This document shows, in pieces, positions 1 to 10,931 of a stretch of 64,000 bases of DNA (within the stretch, counting starts at the first letter, position 1; every line of letters begins with the position of its first letter). The position numbers and the translations under genes are program-made. Location: NCBI GenBank assembly GCA_949358305.1, contig OX442314.1, positions 32,607,608-32,671,607 of the forward strand, in the 5' to 3' direction. The stretch is from Strigamia acuminata. Its lineage: Eukaryota; Arthropoda; Chilopoda; Geophilomorpha; Linotaeniidae. Below the pieces are notes generated by a model. That model searched no databases and was not told where the DNA came from. It saw only the letters and a program-made list of their open reading frames with translations.

Positions 1-242
1 GCGCGTGGTCGCGCTGCAATACGGAATGCGCTCACGACTCCAATGCACGGTTTTTGGGCGTTTATTAAACATTTTTTGACGTTATTACGTGTGATCGCGC
101 GTATATTTTGTTGACGAGAAAGAAAAAAAAAAAATTCCTCAAAAGCCGGACCAAGGTTTCGATACAGTACGCTAATTTATCTTTTATTTTTGCAATGTGT
201 GCGCGTCCAATACAAGCATAAAACTAGCGCGAGAATACCGCG

Positions 243-437
243 ATGGACGACCGATCGCAACTGCCGTTCCGCATGGCGTTTGTCCATCTCCCGACCTGGA
301 AGGAGAGAAAAATAGAACGCCAATTCGGTCTCAGTCCTGCCAACGGGACCCGACAGTCAGTGGCTAAAAAGCACACCAGACAACAGGTGATACACGAAAT
401 CAACGACAGGTGTCCCAAACTTTTCACACAATCATGA
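243..437 (+). CDS. Short unrecognised ORF (64 aa), doubtful
   Basis: A 64-codon ATG-to-stop frame with a mixed amino-acid composition (MDDRSQLPFRMAFVHLP at the start), rich in basic residues and without a signal peptide or membrane segment. I do not recognise it. The surrounding 1-600 has no repeat, splice pattern or homology that I can name, and an ORF of this length occurs by chance. It could be an exon of a gene lying mostly outside the window. Confidence 0.15.
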   Translation: MDDRSQLPFRMAFVHLPTWKERKIERQFGLSPANGTRQSVAKKHTRQQVIHEINDRCPKLFTQS

Positions 438-596
438 TTGTTCCACAAAGCCGAACCGAACACGACAAATAATTTAACAAACAAACAGTAATAACAACGA
501 TGTTAAACCACTTGTTTGATGATGAAATTGTACGACAACTACTATTTATTTATTTAATTAAAACATAACAACACACGAAAGAAGAAATAAAGAAAA

Positions 597-694
597 AGAA
601 AAAAATAAAATAAAATTAAATAAAATAAAATAAAATAAAATAAAATAAAATAAAATAAAATAAAATAAAATAAAATAAAATAAAATAAAATAAA
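597..694. repeat. (TAAAA)n microsatellite
   Basis: Nearly pure AAAAT/TAAAA pentamers for about 95 bp with one TAAAATTAAA interruption. It starts just past the stop codon of the minus-strand gene ending at 712, so it would lie in that gene's 3' UTR or just beyond it. Confidence 0.95.
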
Positions 695-711
695 AAATTC
701 GAATGATCTGT

Positions 712-1584
712 CTAGTCGACATTGTCATCGTCATCATCTTCACCATCGTCACTATCACCATCGTCACTATCACCATCGTCACTATCAACATCGTCATCGT
801 CACCGTCGTCGTCATCATCAATTACCCTCTGAAAAGAAAGAAAAAATAAGAGAAACAATCAAAAAAGGTGGATGCGCACCAAACATGTTTACCGGTTGGC
901 AGACCCGTTGCTGAAACTTGTACAGCGATTCGACAGACTTGATCGAAGTCAACGCCATCAAATCGACACACTGAAAATTAGCAAACAAAAATGAATGTAC
1001 ATGAAAGGTCGAAAAGTGGTCGCGCGCGTCATCGTGCGTTTTATTCTTACCTTGCCAGACAATTTCTTTAACACGGATTCGACCGTGTCCGCCGCAATAG
1101 ACGATAAAAGAATGCCACCATCGCGCGTTTTCTCGGCGACCGGTTCGACATCATCCCGCTCCCGCTGCTCCCGTTCCCCTGATCTCGCCTCCGCCACCTC
1201 CACTTCACCCATAGCCACTTCAACTTCCGCTTCCACTCCATCCACGTCCACCTCTCTATCCTCCTCAGTTATCTCCACCTCCACTTCCATATCATACACA
1301 TCTGTATCGACCCAGTCCAGGTCGCTTTCCATCCGCTTCAACTTCTTCTCCATTGATCTCAACCGACCTATCATCTCCTTCCTGCCACGCCACCTCCAAC
1401 CCATGTACTCTTCGATCCTCTCAATTCGTTTGGTTGTCCCCGTGAATCTCTTTGCTAGAGTCCACGCGATCTGCCTGGCTTTTTTCACCGCCCCCGCCAC
1501 CGTCTTTTTCTCGCGCTGCGGCGGTGGCAGCAGTGGCGACGCCTCTCCTCGACACGACTTGAAAGAGAGAAAAAAGACAAACGG

Positions 1585-1617
<33 letters not shown>

Positions 1618-2034
1618 GGATGAACAAATAAATAGATTGATGACAAATAAAGCAAACGAACGAATCAGTACCTCGTTAACTTGCGCCGGGTCTTCCATCT
1701 CCCCATCACCCACTAAACAAGCGCGTTTAGATGGAATAGGATCCATTTTTGACGGCGTGTCGGTCAATGGCACAGCGGACGACAAATTCGATGTAGTCGT
1801 CGTTTCCTCTTCCCCATCCCCTCCAATCTCTCTGTTTTTCTCCGTAGCAACCTGTAAAAAAAGAAAAAAAAAAAAAAAAAAAAAAGTGAGGAAGATGGAG
1901 GTTATATAAATGAATAAAACCTGAACAAAGGAAAACGAATGGGACGTAAACTCAGTTTCGATCTCTGTTAACGACGGACGAAACGTCCAATGGACGTTAG
2001 TCACACGCATCACCTCGCTCACTCGCTCACTCAT
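712..2034 (-). CDS. Hypothetical coiled-coil protein with acidic tail, five exons
   Basis: Predicted exons on the minus strand are 2034-1921, 1851-1672, 1557-1051, 970-893 and 828-712 (stop TAG at 714-712), about 331 aa. The four introns (69, 114, 80 and 64 bp) all have GT donors, CAG or AAG acceptors after T-rich tracts, and phase 0, which supports a real gene. The first donor (GTTTTA) is weak, and the start lies in a (CACT)n tract, so exon 1 is the least certain. The product has a Thr/Ser-rich N-terminus, a basic stretch (EKKTVAGAVKKARQ), a charged coiled-coil-like region (KEMIGRLRSMEKKLKRME), Glu/Val repeats, and an Asp/Ser/Gly tail made by a 15-bp minisatellite. I recognise no catalytic domain. 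An acidic nuclear or chromatin protein is possible but unproven. Confidence 0.5.
717..813. repeat. 15-bp coding minisatellite
   Basis: Repeats of about 15 bp (ACCATCGTCACTATC on the plus strand) with flanking TCATCG triplets. On the minus strand they encode a DSDDG-type acidic repeat in the last exon of the 712-2034 gene. The unit length is a multiple of three, so length changes keep the frame. Confidence 0.8.
1587..1616. repeat. poly(A) run, intronic polypyrimidine tract
   Basis: Thirty consecutive A on the plus strand; on the minus strand this is a poly(T) tract inside the second intron of the 712-2034 gene. A second A-rich run at 1856-1885 forms the polypyrimidine tract of its first intron. 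Confidence 0.9.
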
Positions 2035-2061
2035 TCACTCATTCGCTCACTCACTCACTCG
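2014..2061. repeat. (CACT)n / (CATT)n tetranucleotide repeat
   Basis: Degenerate CACT, CGCT and CATT tetramers. The proposed start codon of the minus-strand gene lies inside it, which makes that start doubtful. Confidence 0.85.
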
Positions 2062-2426
2062 GGACTGTACGTTTGACAAAAATTCGTGATAAAAATTACC
2101 CCAATTACATTAAAATCTTCTATCAATTGTGGTACTAAGGCGTCCATGATGTCGGGTGGTTAGTTCTGCATCCAGGAGACATAGACAAGACCAATCACGA
2201 CTCTGCTCATTGTTGGCCAGTCAAATCGCTTCGTACGATGGCGCCAAATTCGATTGTTGGACTGCTTTCTATCGTGTTTTAGAGATTTTTGAGAGAAATC
2301 TTACGACGAGAAAACTCTTCTCTTTTTTTTCATGGAAAGACACACGGGTTAACCACCAAAAATATTTATTTATTTACGTGTGTTTTGTAGACGACGCGTC
2401 TTCTATCGCGTGACACACGCGTGTAA
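2062..2426. other. Intergenic, nothing recognised
   Basis: Mixed-composition sequence upstream of the minus-strand gene. It may hold that gene's promoter, but I see no clear TATA box or splice pattern. The ORF at 2156-2413 starts at a non-ATG codon and has no recognisable content. Confidence 0.5.
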
Positions 2427-3093
2427 AAGCTAAGTTCACATGTGCGCGTTGACGCGCGCGTTTTGCGCGTTCGACATGTGAATGCAAAACGTTGACCATA
2501 CGTCGCCGCGCGCGTCGCCGCGCCGCAAGTGGACGAATTCCCCGAAATCGCGCGAACGCCGAAAGTTGAAAATATTCAACTTTGACGCGCGCGACCACTC
2601 GTTGCCACCTTTGTTTTCCAGTGAAATCATTGATTTTTACATTGAAAACAGTCACATTCTATTGAAATGAATTGTTTTCACGTCAAAACAATACACGAAA
2701 AACAATACAAGAAAAAAAGAGTTCATAAACAAATACAATCGTTTCGACGGTGCGCGTGGAAATTACATGCCGCTCAATGCTCGCCTGCTGCGGCCGGGGA
2801 GATTGCAATTTCCCGTCGAGCAAGCAAACACAAAAACCCACCAAATTTTCAACTTTTCCCATTTTAAAAAACAATTAAATATTCTTTAAATTAATAATCA
2901 ACAATAAAATACCAAAAAAATCAATTCTTAAACAACTTAACAATTTTTGTCTTTGTGCTGCATGGGAACCAAAAAATTGGTTGACGCGAGCTTGTGACAT
3001 GCGCTGCACAGCCTCGCGAATCCTAAGTGCGTCCTCAGCCATACGCGTCGGCCTTGACGCGCGCGTTTAGACGCGCACATGTGAACTTAGCTT
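2427..3093. mobile_element. MITE-like TIR element, copy A
   Basis: The left end AAGCTAAGTTCACATGTGCG reappears inverted at the right end (ACATGTGAACTTAGCTT, 3077-3093), giving TIRs of at least 22 bp around 667 bp of non-coding sequence rich in CGCGCG. No transposase ORF is present. I could not define a target duplication, because copy B directly abuts. The superfamily is unknown. Confidence 0.7.
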
Positions 3094-3094
3094 A

Positions 3095-3681
3095 AAGCTG
3101 CATTCATATGTCTAGGCGACCGCGTCAGGGCCGACGCGTATAGTTGTGGATGCCTCTAGGATTCGTGAGGCTGTGCAGCGCGTGTCATAAGCGCGTCTCA
3201 ATTAATTTTTTTTATTCTCATGCTGCACGTCGTTTTGAATTAACAATACTCGAAAATAGTCGTTTTAACTTTGAAAATAATTGTTTTAATTTCGAAAATA
3301 TTCGCTTTCATATCAAAGTGTCCATTCTCACGCTATATAATGTTTAATACGTAATTTTATTATAAAAAATTTTCAATGTATAAACTTTATTTCTGTTTTC
3401 AGTTTCCTGATATGATTAAAGAAAATCCTAAATATTATTTCCAAACATTTATCAAATTCTTTTCAAAAGCAGTTGTGGAGGCGTCTACTACGAACGTGTC
3501 ATCGTGGGCGTCAAATTTGAATATTTTTAACTTTCTGCGTTTGCACGAATTTGCAGAATTCGTCCACTGGCATCGTGGCGACGCATGGTCGACATTTTGT
3601 ATTCATATGTGACGCGCACTCTATTTACTCACGTAGAACACACGAATCGCGCGCGTCAACGCGCACATGTAAATTTAGTTT
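3095..3681. mobile_element. MITE-like TIR element, copy B, inverted relative to A
   Basis: This is the same family as 2427-3093 in the opposite direction. The block 3130-3200 is the reverse complement of about 3000-3062, and 3480-3610 is the reverse complement of about 2480-2640 with moderate divergence. The right end (ACATGTAAATTTAGTTT) matches the family TIR with substitutions; the left end is weaker. Together A and B form an inverted repeat of about 1.25 kb. Confidence 0.65.
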
Positions 3682-3689
3682 CACTGAAT

Positions 3690-5155
3690 CGCGTACGAGT
3701 TTTTCCCTTTTTCAACGCGAAATCGTATTCGACTCGTTTTCGAGTCGAGTACGAATTTTGCCCTTCTTCAACGCGAAATCGTATTCGACTCGTTTTCGAG
3801 TCGAGTACGAATTTTGCCCTTCTTCAACGCGAAATCGTATTCGACTCGTTTTCGAGTCGAATGCGAATTTTGTCCTTCTTCAACGCGAAATCGTATTCGA
3901 CTCGTTTTCGAGTCGAATGCGAATTCGTATTCGACTCGTTTTCGAGTCGAATGCGAATTTTGCCCTTCTTCAACGCGAAATCGTATTCGACTCGTTTTCG
4001 AGTCGAATGCGAATTCGTATTCGACTCGTTTTCGAGTCGAATGCGAATTTTGCCCTTCTTCAACGCGAAATCGTATTCGACTCGTTTTCGAGTCGAATGC
4101 GAATTTTGCCCTTCTTCAACGCGAAATCGTATTCGACTCGTTTTCGAGTCGAGTACGAGTTTTGCCCTTCTTCAACGCGAAATCGTATTCGACTCGTTTT
4201 CGAGTCGAATGCGAATTTTGCCCTTCTTCAACGCGAAATCGTATTCGACTCGTTTTCGAGTCGAATGCGAATTTTGTCCTTCTTCAACGCGAAATCGTAT
4301 TCGACTCGTTTTCGAGTCGAGTACGAATTTTGCCCTTCTTCAACGCGAAATCGTATTCGACTCGTTTTCGAGTCGAATGCGAATTTTGTCCTTCTTCAAC
4401 GCGAAATCGTATTCGACTCGTTATCGAGTCGAATGCGAATTCGTATTCGACTCGTTTTCGAGTCGAATGCGAATTTTGCCCTTCTTCAACGCGAAATCGT
4501 ATTCGACTCGTTTTCGAGTCGAATGCGAATTCGTATTCGACTCGTTTTCGAGTCGAATGGGAATTTTGCCCTTCTTCAACGCGAAATCGTATTCGACTCG
4601 TTTTCGAGTCGAATGCGAATTCGTATTCGACTCGTTTTCGAGTCGAATGCGAATTTTGCCCTTCTTCAACGCGAAATCGTATTCGACTCGTTTTCGAGTC
4701 GAATGCGAATTTTGCCCTTCTTCAACGCGAAATCGTATTCGACTCGTTTTCGAGTCGAGTACGAGTTTTGCCCTTCTTCAACGCGAAATCGTATTCGACT
4801 CATTTTCGAGTCGAATGCGAATTTTGCCCTTCTTCAACGCGAAATCGTATTCGACTCGTTTTCGAGTCGAGTACGAGTTTTGCCCTTCTTCAACGCGAAA
4901 TCGTATTCGACTCGTTTTCGAGTCGAGTACGAGTTTTGCCCTTCTTCAACGCGAAATCGTATTCGACTCGTTTTCGAGTCGAATGCGAATTTTGCCCTTC
5001 TTCAACGCGAAATCGTATTCGACTCGTTTTCGAGTCGAGTACGAGTTTTGCCCTTCTTCAACGCGAAATCGTATTCGACTCGTTTTCGAGTCGAGTACGA
5101 GTTTTGCCCTTCTTCAACGCGAAATCGTATTCGATTCGCTTTCGAATCGTATACG
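3690..5155. repeat. 56-bp satellite array, forward orientation
   Basis: About 27 tandem copies of a 56-bp unit containing ATTCGACTCG-TTTT-CGAGTCGAAT (a 10-bp stem with a 4-base loop) followed by TTTTGCCCTTCTTCAACGCG. Several copies lack the 22-bp TTGCCC...AAAT part and become 34 bp (for example 3920-3953). Because 56 is not a multiple of 3 and the unit has no stop codon, all three forward frames stay open, which produces very long spurious ORFs. Confidence 0.95.
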
Positions 5156-5218
5156 AGATGGTCGATTTTTGTTTCCCGGACTTTGATTCGTATTCGAGTT
5201 GTTACGAGTTCGTATTTT

Positions 5219-6489
5219 GATCGTATTCGTATTCGAATCGAATTCGAATCGTATTCGAATCGAATACGAATCGAATTCGAGTCGTATTCGAGATGGTCGA
5301 TGATTTCCACTCGCTCGTATACGCGTTGTATACGAGCTCGTATTTTGATCGTAATCGTAAACGAATCGTTTACAAGTCGTATACAAGTTGTATACGACGT
5401 GTATACACCTCGTATACGAACGAAGTTTGTGAAAACACAATTTCCAAATAAGACGTATGTGACTACTATGTGTTTTCATGTCGTAGTAAGTATCCGGTGG
5501 ATTTTCCAAACTTCGTTCGTATACGAGGTGTATACACGTCGTATACAACTTGTATACGACTTGTAAACGATTCGTTTACGATTACGATCAAAATACGAGC
5601 TCGTATACAACGCGTATACGAGCGAGTGGAAATCATCGACCATCTCGAATGCGACTCGAATACGATTCGAATACATCTCGAATACATCTCGAATACGAGT
5701 CGTACGAGTCAAAGTCCGGGAACGGGTCATCGTATTCGAGTTGTTACGAGTTCGTATTTTGATCGTATTCGTATTCGAATCGAATTCGAATCGTATTCGA
5801 ATCGAATACGAATCGAATTCGAGTCGTATTCGAGATGGTCGATGATTTCCACTCGCTCGTATACGCGTTGTATACGAGCTCGTATTTTGATCGTAATCGT
5901 AAACGAATCGTTTACAAGTCGTATACAAGTTGTATACGACGTGTATACACCTCGTATACGAACGAAGTTTGTGAAAACACAATTTCCAAATAAGACGTAT
6001 GTGACTACTATGTGTTTTCATGTCGTAGTAAGTATCCGGTGGATTTTCCAAACTTCGTTCGTATACGAGGTGTATACACGTCGTATACAACTTGTATACG
6101 ACTTGTAAACGATTCGTTTACGATTACGATCAAAATACGAGCTCGTATACAACGCGTATACGAGCGAGTGGAAATCATCGACCATCTCGAATGCGACTCG
6201 AATACGATTCGAATACATCTCGAATACATCTCGAATACGAGTCGTACGAGTCAAAGTCCGGGAACGGGTCATCGTATTCGAGTTGTTACGAGTTCGTATT
6301 TTGATCGTATTCGTATTCGAATCGAATTCGAATCGTATTCGAATCGAATACGAATCGAATTCGAGTCGTATTCGAGATGGTCGATGATTTCCACTCGCTC
6401 GTATACGCGTTGTATACGAGCTCGTATTTTGATCGTAATCGTAAACGAATCGTTTACAAGTCGTATACAAGTTGTATACGACGTGTATA
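5219..6489. repeat. 542-bp palindromic tandem repeats (copies 1, 2 and the left part of 3)
   Basis: The word starting GATCGTATTCGTATTCG occurs at 5219, 5761 and 6303, so the period is exactly 542 bp. Each unit is a near-perfect inverted repeat: arms of about 200 bp built of GTATACGA/TCGTATAC words run outward from a non-palindromic core (AATTTCCAAATAAGACGTAT and onward). The third unit stops at 6489 and continues at 18961. Confidence 0.93.
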
Positions 6490-6529
6490 CCCAGGTAGCA
6501 CAGATGATCGAATCTACATAGAATCTATA

Positions 6530-7095
6530 CAGACCGCTCTGTGTTGAATCTGCATAGACCTGTTGATGTAGATTCGATGTTAAATCTATGTCAATGTTCT
6601 ATCCCAATTTAATTTAACATAGATTTAACATAGACTGCTCTATGTTGAATCAACATAGAGCGATTGATGTTGAATCTGTGTAGACCGCTCTGTGTTGAAT
6701 CTGCATAGACCTGTTGATATAGATTCGATGTTAAATCTATGTCAATGTTCTATCCCAATTTAATTTAACATAGATTTAACATAGACTGCTCTATGTTGAA
6801 TCAACATAGAGCGATTGATGTTGAATTAACATAGAAGGCCCTGTGTTGAATCTATGTAGACCGTTAATGTAGATGTGATGCTAAATCTACGTCACTGTTC
6901 TATCCCAAAATAAATTTAACATAGATTTAACATAGACCGCTCTATGTTGAATCAACATAGACCGATTTATGTTGAATTAACATAGACCGCTCTGTGTTGA
7001 ATCGGTGTAGACCGTTAATGTCGATGCTATGCTAAATCTATGTCATAATTCTATCCCAATTTAATTTTAACATGGATTTAACATTTGTTGAATCA
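6530..7095. repeat. Left subterminal repeats of the 12.5-kb element
   Basis: Period about 151 bp at first (AGACCGCTCT at 6531 and 6682), then degenerate. The array is built from TTTAACATAGA, TGTTGAATC and ATAGA words that are themselves often inverted (CTATGTTGAATCAACATAG). Related words occupy the right end at 18370-18945. Confidence 0.85.
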
Positions 7096-7129
7096 ATAGA
7101 GACCGACGGTGACTTGGAGTTGATGTAAT

Positions 7130-7305
7130 TGTTTATTCAAGAAATGCTCGTTTGAATTTGTATATTTTTACGTCATGATTTCAAATATAATTTTGATAAA
7201 TTTTACAACTGCAGTCATTTACTCATTACATTTGCACATAACAAGTTAAAATAAAAGTACAACTATAACTTAATTTATGGGTTTTATTTAAAATGAAAAG
7301 AAAAT
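7130..7305. other. AT-rich sequence, nothing recognised
   Basis: Lies between the subterminal repeats and the UAP56 fragment; no ORF, repeat or splice pattern that I can support. Confidence 0.4.
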
Positions 7306-7610
7306 TTAATGTTTTACATTTTTACATTTTGCTGTATGACGACAAGTCAATTTCAAAACGCTGATATCAACTTCAAAACAGCTTTGAACACTATTTAAAA
7401 TTTTAGCATTGTCTTCGTCACTGACGAACGAAATCGGCAAACCCTTGGTCCCAAACCGACCCCCACGCGTGTAAATACGTATCCGAATTCTCCGGCATAT
7501 CGTAATTAAAAACATTAACTTTCTCGATATCCATCCCACGTCCGAACAAATTCGTCGCGTTACGAAGACACAAAGAATGCGCTGAAAATGTTAGACAATT
7601 CGAAGTTCTG
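7306..7610 (-). pseudogene. UAP56/DDX39B helicase C-terminal fragment
   Basis: Read on the minus strand, the translation gives [29 protein letters not shown] and, after a frameshift, [16 protein letters not shown] then AKILNSVQ. These match the C-terminal RecA-like domain of the DEAD-box mRNA export/splicing helicase UAP56 (DDX39B; Hel25E in flies), including the R-G-RFGTKG segment of motif VI. One-base disruptions near 'NV-FNYD' and 'YLHAW' break the frame, and the normal end of the protein is lost. It is collinear with the fragment at 8397-8811 on the same strand, with about 0.8 kb of unrelated sequence between them. Known role of the family: ATP-dependent remodelling of spliceosomes and mRNPs. 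This copy is dead. Confidence 0.85.
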
Positions 7611-8046
7611 ATCGCAAATATAAGAATCTAAGATATAATCAGCTTTGAATCAGTATTGTGTGTCCATGTGATTTTTGCAAATCGCTATCCCGAATGCGAC
7701 GTTTCAAAAGTAAACTTTAAAAACCACAAAAATCCCTTTTGCCACCAACAAAACCGATGGGGAATATTATGTATACGCTGATCGGCAGGAACATGGACAA
7801 TTTGAATCAATTTGCACGTTTCGTACGCCAAATCACGTTATCGTCAGAAATGTTGGCGACGATAATAAATAAATAAAAAAGCACGGTGGCTCGATACACG
7901 CATGTCTAAGATATTATCAGTTTTGAATCAGTATTATTTGACCGTCGAATGTCACTTATCGAAGTGGTTGAACAAGGGACAGGGGATCGTACGAAAAAGG
8001 TTATTTGGTCGTTCGATCGTTGAATGTTAGATAATTTATAGTTTGT

Positions 8047-8151
8047 TTGCGTAGATTTAGCTTCTGCCGACGAGCAAAATGAGCAAGACAAAGACAGCGA
8101 CGACGAGGAAGACGAGGTCGAAGATGACAAAAAACTGATTTTTGTTTTTTA
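8047..8151 (+). pseudogene. Acidic C-terminal exon-like fragment, unidentified
   Basis: After a possible acceptor (TTTGTTTGCGTAG) an open frame reads ADEQNEQDKDSDDEEDEVED and ends at TAA, followed by tandem AATAAA-like signals (8157-8170). This looks like the last exon of some host gene with an acidic tail. I cannot name the parent. It lies between the two UAP56 pieces but on the opposite strand, so it is probably a separately captured fragment. Confidence 0.35.
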
Positions 8152-8212
8152 AGAAAAATAAACCAATAAAATTAATTTTAAAAAGTTAAATGGATTTTAA
8201 TTACTTCATTTG

Positions 8213-8369
8213 AGGATTACGGACAACTACGTCAATTTCGACGTGTCGAATATGGAGCGAGAAGACGAAATGATGGCGATGATCGCCGAGTGCGGTCCCG
8301 CGCCGCTTACACCGGTGACGCCGAGCAGCGGGCCGCCGCAGATGCCCGCGTCGTCCAACTGCGTGTAAG
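8213..8369 (+). pseudogene. GC-rich exon-like fragment, unidentified
   Basis: An open frame through GC-rich sequence reads DNYVNFDVSNMEREDEMMAM and later CGPAPLTPVTPSSGPPQMP, ending at TAA (8367-8369). Base composition and codon use differ from the AT-rich surroundings, as expected for a captured host exon. No family recognised. Confidence 0.35.
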
Positions 8370-8396
8370 GGCTGTCGAGCATTTCATCCAAACCAA

Positions 8397-8819
<423 letters not shown>

Positions 8820-8829
8820 TCAAGAAATA

Positions 8830-9240
8830 AATCACTACAAATAAAGTCCTATCGTCAACAATGAATACAAATCTCTAAGCAAGAGTTCGGCGATTGTAGA
8901 GAAGAAATTCGAATGCGCTCGTGCGCGTGCAAAAAGCGAGATCTTATTGAGACGTAAGAAGCGATCAGGATCATTGAATGTATTTCCAGGCGGCCATACG
9001 AACGATGCGGACAAAAAGTGTTGAACATATATGTATACATGGCATACGTGCCAGGAGCCATTGCACTTGATTTGTCAAACTATTCCATTGTTGCTTATCG
9101 ACCAGAGAAAAAAAAATTTGAATTATTTTCGTCTTGGATTTAATGAAATAAAAATACTAACAACAATAAAAAATTCCCATACAAGAGATTTTTATGGGGG
9201 AAAATCACATTTCAAGTGGTCATCAATTAAACCATCATAG
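8830..9240. other. No supported gene
   Basis: Contains short ORFs on both strands (8855-9061, 9031-9240) without recognisable content. It may be further captured sequence belonging to the 12.5-kb element. Confidence 0.3.
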
Positions 9241-9460
9241 GATCAAGGAAGACCAATGTTAACAATTTTTCGATATAAAATTTATAGTTTTCTGTGTTTG
9301 GCGACATGGTTTTGACGTTGGATTTTGGAAAAAATAATTTAAATAAAAAATGCAAATTTTTTGTCTGATTTTTAATGTTTTATTCAGTTTTGTGAACGTA
9401 GGGACAGTGTTGTGCGCGGTACAGCTAACGTGTACCGCGGTCCCGGCGCGCGGTACACGG

Positions 9461-10004
9461 TGTTGGTCAAAAATAGCCCAAAGTGTGTCGATGTGATATA
9501 GGATCACATTTGATCTTTTGTTTATTAATTATCCAAGTGTATTTGTTGTGATAATTCAATTCTCGACTTTATTTATGATTATTTATATATTTACCTCGTT
9601 TTGTGTACTTAAGCATGGAGTACCATGCATTCTCTAGTTTTTTTGTTTATGTAACGCCTAATTCCGACACCAGGTGTCATCCTTGTACTTTTCACCATCC
9701 AAGATGGCCGCGCACACGGTTTGGTGCTTGTCTGTTTCTCTCCACCTGGAAAATGGACATTTATGTAAGATTTCAATTCATTTCAGTAAAGTTTTATGTT
9801 TTTAGTGCATTGCATTTCATTTAGAGCACCTTCTGTGCTGTTGACAATTAGTTTAGGCGCATATGAGTGGCATTAGGCCGCGCGCACTCGTCTCGGCAAT
9901 TTGTAGCATCGTCGCTACGTCCGTGTCCGTGACACGGCGCCCGCGCACGTTTCCACGCTTCGGTTTGCACCGAATTTTGCGCTGCTCTCCTCTGCTGCCC
10001 TTCA
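9461..10004 (+). repeat. Copia-1 5' LTR
   Basis: Starts TGTTGGTCAAAAATAGCCC and ends GCTGCCCTTCA; same as 16167-16710 at a constant offset of 6706. A TTTATATATTTACC stretch near 9577-9590 is a candidate TATA region. Confidence 0.95.
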
Positions 10005-10006
10005 AT

Positions 10007-10025
10007 TGGTAGCAGAGGATGGTTT
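10007..10025 (+). other. Copia-1 primer-binding site, initiator tRNA-Met
   Basis: TGGTAGCAGAGGATGGTTT lies 2 bp inside the LTR and is complementary to the 3' end of animal initiator tRNA-Met including CCA. Confidence 0.85.
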
Positions 10026-10931
10026 AGCTATTCTTTTGCCACTAATTTTCGCCGAAAATTCAGCGAATTTTCGCGAATTTCGCGGCGAATTTTTCGTTTT
10101 AGGTTTACGTCGATTTCCGGCCCGATTTCGGTGAGAAGAACGTCGCCGCTACGTTACCGACGTTCCAGAGCAGTCTGTGCTGTTTTCCACGCGACCCTGC
10201 ATTTAATTTCGACCATAATTCCGCGGTCTCGCGAATTTTGAGTCGAATTTTTTATTTATTTTCAGTTTTTGTCGATTTGCGACACGACAACGCTAAAATA
10301 GCGTCTTTTCATCGAGAAACGAGACGATTCTCGCTGTGTCATACCCCGGCGTATGCACAGTATCGACGATCTGATTTATTACGACGAATTTTTGGCGTAT
10401 TTTCGTGAAGAGCCTCATTTAATGAGAAGAATTTGGATTTTCGAATCCAAATTAGCGCTTTTAACGGGTTTTTCGAGAAAACCCGCTCGTGCCTTTATCA
10501 CGAGCTCGCGTGACGTTACGCGAGAGATTCATCAACTTTTCTCCTTCCCTGTCGTGAAACTTTGTTATTTTAAGATATTATTTAAGGCTTTTGGTTGGTT
10601 CCCTATTAGAATCGGTGCAGCCCTTCGGACAAGTCTGTCCAAGCTGCATTTGTATTCTAGAGTGAGGCTGAGCCCTGCGCCACCTAGTATTCCCGCGATC
10701 CCAGGCGATCTCAAAGGACACTAGGGGGACACTCACTCTAGGTTATCAGCTGATTGTAGCATCGGCTTCCAATTTGTGGTTTTCCGCCTCGAAAGTGCTT
10801 GTGCTTCGGTTAGTGTTTGTGATCGTGACGTCGGATTGTGTAGTGCTACGAGTGTCTTCTACTACGCCCGTACCACTCTCTACGCCTTTGTGTTTTCGCG
10901 GTGTGCAAGGTCGAAGGATTTTCACGCCAGG

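Noticed and set aside
558-821. 87-codon Met/Thr-rich minus-strand ORF
   Set aside because: It reads the 15-bp minisatellite and the (TAAAA)n repeat out of frame with the spliced gene.
3690-5155. CRISPR-like regular array
   Set aside because: The units are directly tandem with no unique spacers, and the sequence is eukaryotic; it is a satellite.
3551-6521. Very long overlapping ORFs (up to 671 codons) on both strands
   Set aside because: They are produced by the stop-free 56-bp and 542-bp repeats. The predicted proteins are the same Arg/Ser/Phe phrase read in rotating frames, and both strands are open at once.
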